A stretch of 64,000 bases of DNA from Pedobacter lusitanus (lineage in GTDB: Bacteria; Bacteroidota; Bacteroidia; Sphingobacteriales; Sphingobacteriaceae), in assembly GCF_040026395.1 (NCBI RefSeq), contig NZ_CP157278.1:2976001-3040000 (forward strand). The letters are read 5' to 3'. The first letter of the stretch is position 1, and each line of letters begins with the position of its first letter. Shown piece by piece: positions 62,277 to 64,000 of this stretch. The notes below the pieces were generated by a model, which worked only from the letters and a program-made list of their open reading frames with translations, had not been told where the DNA came from and did no database searches. Made by a program: the position numbers and the translations under genes.

Positions 62277-64000
62277 ATGAACTATTTTAAATTATCATTT
62301 GTACTATCTATACTTTGCTTTTCCCTGAATTTTCAGGCATCAGCTCAACAGGACACGACAATATTAAACGCTATACTCAGCAAATCGAAGATTATCGCCG
62401 AGCAGCATCCTGTAGAAAAAGTTTATCTTCATTTTGATAAGCCTTATTATAGTGTGGCAGACACCATGTTTTTCAAAGCTTATCTCACCTTTGAACAAAA
62501 CATTCCTTCGCCATTAAGTAAAGTAGTGTATGTAGATGTACTGAACAGCCAGGATTCACTGGTTAAATCACTTAAATTACCAGTTACCAATAGTATGGCC
62601 TACGGAAGTCTGGAGCTGGACATGGTGAATTTCAAACAGGGCAATTATTACGTCAGAGCTTATACGGTATGGATGTTTAACAACAGTCCGGATTATTTCT
62701 TCACCAAAACTATTCCCATTGGAGAAGCAATTGATAAAAAACTGATTACCCATTTATCTTATACAAATACACAAACTGATAAAAGTCAGGTGATCAATGC
62801 ACAGATTCAGTTTAAAACCCTGGATAAAGCAATCCTGGCTAACAAACCCGTCAACTGGAGCCTGCTTTCCAACTATGAAGTAGTCAGCAAAGGTAAAGGA
62901 GTTACCGATCAGAACGGGGTGCTCAAAATCAGTATCAGTCCGCGTAAAAATGAATTCATCACTAAAGGCGATCTGACTACCGAAATCAATATGGGTAACC
63001 AGGAGACGCTTAATGCCTCTTTTGTCCTGAAACCCAAAGCAACAAGTACAGATATACAATTCTTTCCCGAAGGAGGTGAACTGATTAAAGGAATACCAAC
63101 TCAGGTTGCTTTTAAAGCTATCAGACAGGATGGTCTGGCTATTGAAGTTAAAGGAACTGTAGCTGACAGCGATGGTAACCAGATTACAGCATTTAACTCT
63201 ACTCATTTAGGTATGGGTACTTTCTATCTGAATCCCGAAGGTGGTAAAACCTATAAAGCCACTGTTACTTTCAGTGATGGTACAAAAAAAGTAATAGATC
63301 TGCCAAAAACTGTTGAATCAGGAGTTTCAGTACAGGCCAACACGACCAATCCAGGACTGATCAATTTCAAAATTGTAGCCAGTGACAGTTATTTCCAGCA
63401 AAATCAGGGTAAGAGTGTTTACCTGGTAGCTCAGAATGCGGGTCAGGTATACTATGCTGCACAATCAAAACTACAAACCCAGGTTACTGCAGCAAAAATA
63501 CCCACGGATAAATTTCCGTCAGGAATTATTCAGCTGACTCTTTTTAATGCAACAGGCGAGCCTATAAGTGAACGTCTGGTTTTTGTATTGCATAAGAATG
63601 CGATGAACCTGACCTTAAAATCAGATCTTCCTGCTTATAAGGTCAGACAAAAAGTAAAAATGACTGTTTCTGCCAAAGATTCGACACAGCGTCTGGTTGG
63701 AAATTTCTCCCTTAGTGTAACTGACCAGCAGAAAGTACCTGTTGATGAAAACACAGAAACGACTATATTAAGTTCACTGTTACTTACTTCTGATCTTCAG
63801 GGTTTTGTAGAGAAACCAAATTACTACTTTGTTAAAACTGACGAAAAAAAACGTGCAGAACTTGATGTACTGATGCTGACACAGGGTTACCGCCGCTTCT
63901 CTTACAAAGACATTATGGTCAATAAGTTTCCGGCAAACAATTTCCTTCCCGAGCAGGGAATCAATGTGACAGGTATACTCAGAGACCGCACTGGAATGCC
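62277..64000 (+). CDS. Large secreted protein with MG2-like (alpha-2-macroglobulin) domains, partial
   Basis: No stop before the window edge, so at least 574 codons. It starts MNYFKLSFVLSILCFSLNFQ with signal-peptide cleavage near ASAQ. From about residue 35: PVEKVYLHFDKPYYSVADTM, then KPVNWSLLSNYEVVSKGKGV, resembling the MG2 entry of Bacteroidota alpha-2-macroglobulin-like proteins; the EGGELIKGIPTQVAFKA segment and SSLLLTSDLQGFVEKPNYYF are also typical of a family that ends in a TonB-plug-like (carboxypeptidase-regulatory) part. Such proteins are usually 850-950 residues, so about a third lies outside the window. Function uncertain. Confidence 0.8.
   Translation, partial: MNYFKLSFVLSILCFSLNFQASAQQDTTILNAILSKSKIIAEQHPVEKVYLHFDKPYYSVADTMFFKAYLTFEQNIPSPLSKVVYVDVLNSQDSLVKSLKLPVTNSMAYGSLELDMVNFKQGNYYVRAYTVWMFNNSPDYFFTKTIPIGEAIDKKLITHLSYTNTQTDKSQVINAQIQFKTLDKAILANKPVNWSLLSNYEVVSKGKGVTDQNGVLKISISPRKNEFITKGDLTTEINMGNQETLNASFVLKPKATSTDIQFFPEGGELIKGIPTQVAFKAIRQDGLAIEVKGTVADSDGNQITAFNSTHLGMGTFYLNPEGGKTYKATVTFSDGTKKVIDLPKTVESGVSVQANTTNPGLINFKIVASDSYFQQNQGKSVYLVAQNAGQVYYAAQSKLQTQVTAAKIPTDKFPSGIIQLTLFNATGEPISERLVFVLHKNAMNLTLKSDLPAYKVRQKVKMTVSAKDSTQRLVGNFSLSVTDQQKVPVDENTETTILSSLLLTSDLQGFVEKPNYYFVKTDEKKRAELDVLMLTQGYRRFSYKDIMVNKFPANNFLPEQGINVTGILRDRTGM

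Noticed and set aside
62754..63206. 150-codon minus-strand ORF near the window end
   Set aside because: Lies opposite the MG2-like secreted protein gene, which has a signal peptide and clear family motifs; the antisense frame does not.

Overview
The window looks like a chromosomal segment of a Bacteroidota bacterium of the Sphingobacteriaceae, most likely Pedobacter or a close relative. This is inferred from gene content and style: promoters with a TAnnTTTG -7 box, few Shine-Dalgarno sequences, bacillithiol genes (bshA, a YtxJ-like protein), an OstA-like protein, GH3-like/beta-lactamase fusions, many small lipoproteins and a DUF6443-type Rhs locus. No species call is possible from sequence alone.

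Layout. 1-27.3 kb is ordinary chromosome: an astacin-like lipoprotein, ribH, a YtxJ-like protein and an OsmC protein, lipA, an ECF sigma/anti-sigma pair, nnrD and uvrA, a Gfo/Idh-like protein, an alpha/beta hydrolase, a lytic transglycosylase, an RluB-type pseudouridine synthase with a repeat-rich N terminus, a secreted lactonase, bshA, tilS, an OstA-like protein, rdgB with a possible DNA polymerase III psi-like partner, two SurA/PpiC-type proteins and a MoxR ATPase. 46.2-64 kb is also chromosomal: a GDPD-family protein with a degenerate active site, a DUF4440 protein, cysS, an EEP hydrolase, two rhomboids and mutL, a serine hydrolase, tRNA-Thr(TGT), a 2OG-Fe(II) oxygenase, msrA, a SGNH lipoprotein with a FadL-like porin, a nitroreductase and the start of a large secreted protein that runs off the window.

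The accessory part is 28.1-46.1 kb, a polymorphic toxin (Rhs) island. Two consecutive large secreted Rhs/YD-repeat genes lead into a complete toxin gene whose C-terminal tip is a TNT-type NAD+ glycohydrolase domain, followed 4 bp later by a small putative immunity gene. Next come a recombinase fragment, a DUF1016 nuclease gene broken by one amber codon and about 0.9 kb of non-coding sequence. Four orphan Rhs tips follow in a row, each with its own downstream immunity-like gene. By motif the tips resemble an ADP-ribosyltransferase, an unrecognised domain with a lipoprotein partner, a CD38/ADP-ribosyl-cyclase-like domain and a colicin-M-like domain with a lipoprotein partner. A fifth, degraded module is split by an IS256-family element.

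Each orphan tip begins at the same codon of the Rhs core (the DYGxRFYDP motif) and is preceded by the same leader of about 135 bp, with a promoter-like TAACTTTA and three small hairpins. Two tips, and more weakly a third and the fifth module, also carry an antisense remnant of an XRE-type regulator upstream. The expressed tip and the first orphan share a 418 bp ungapped segment just before the toxin domain, so homologous exchange could swap the warhead. I read the island as a store of silent toxin/immunity cassettes behind one expressible Rhs gene. The repeated structured leader is the least familiar part of it.
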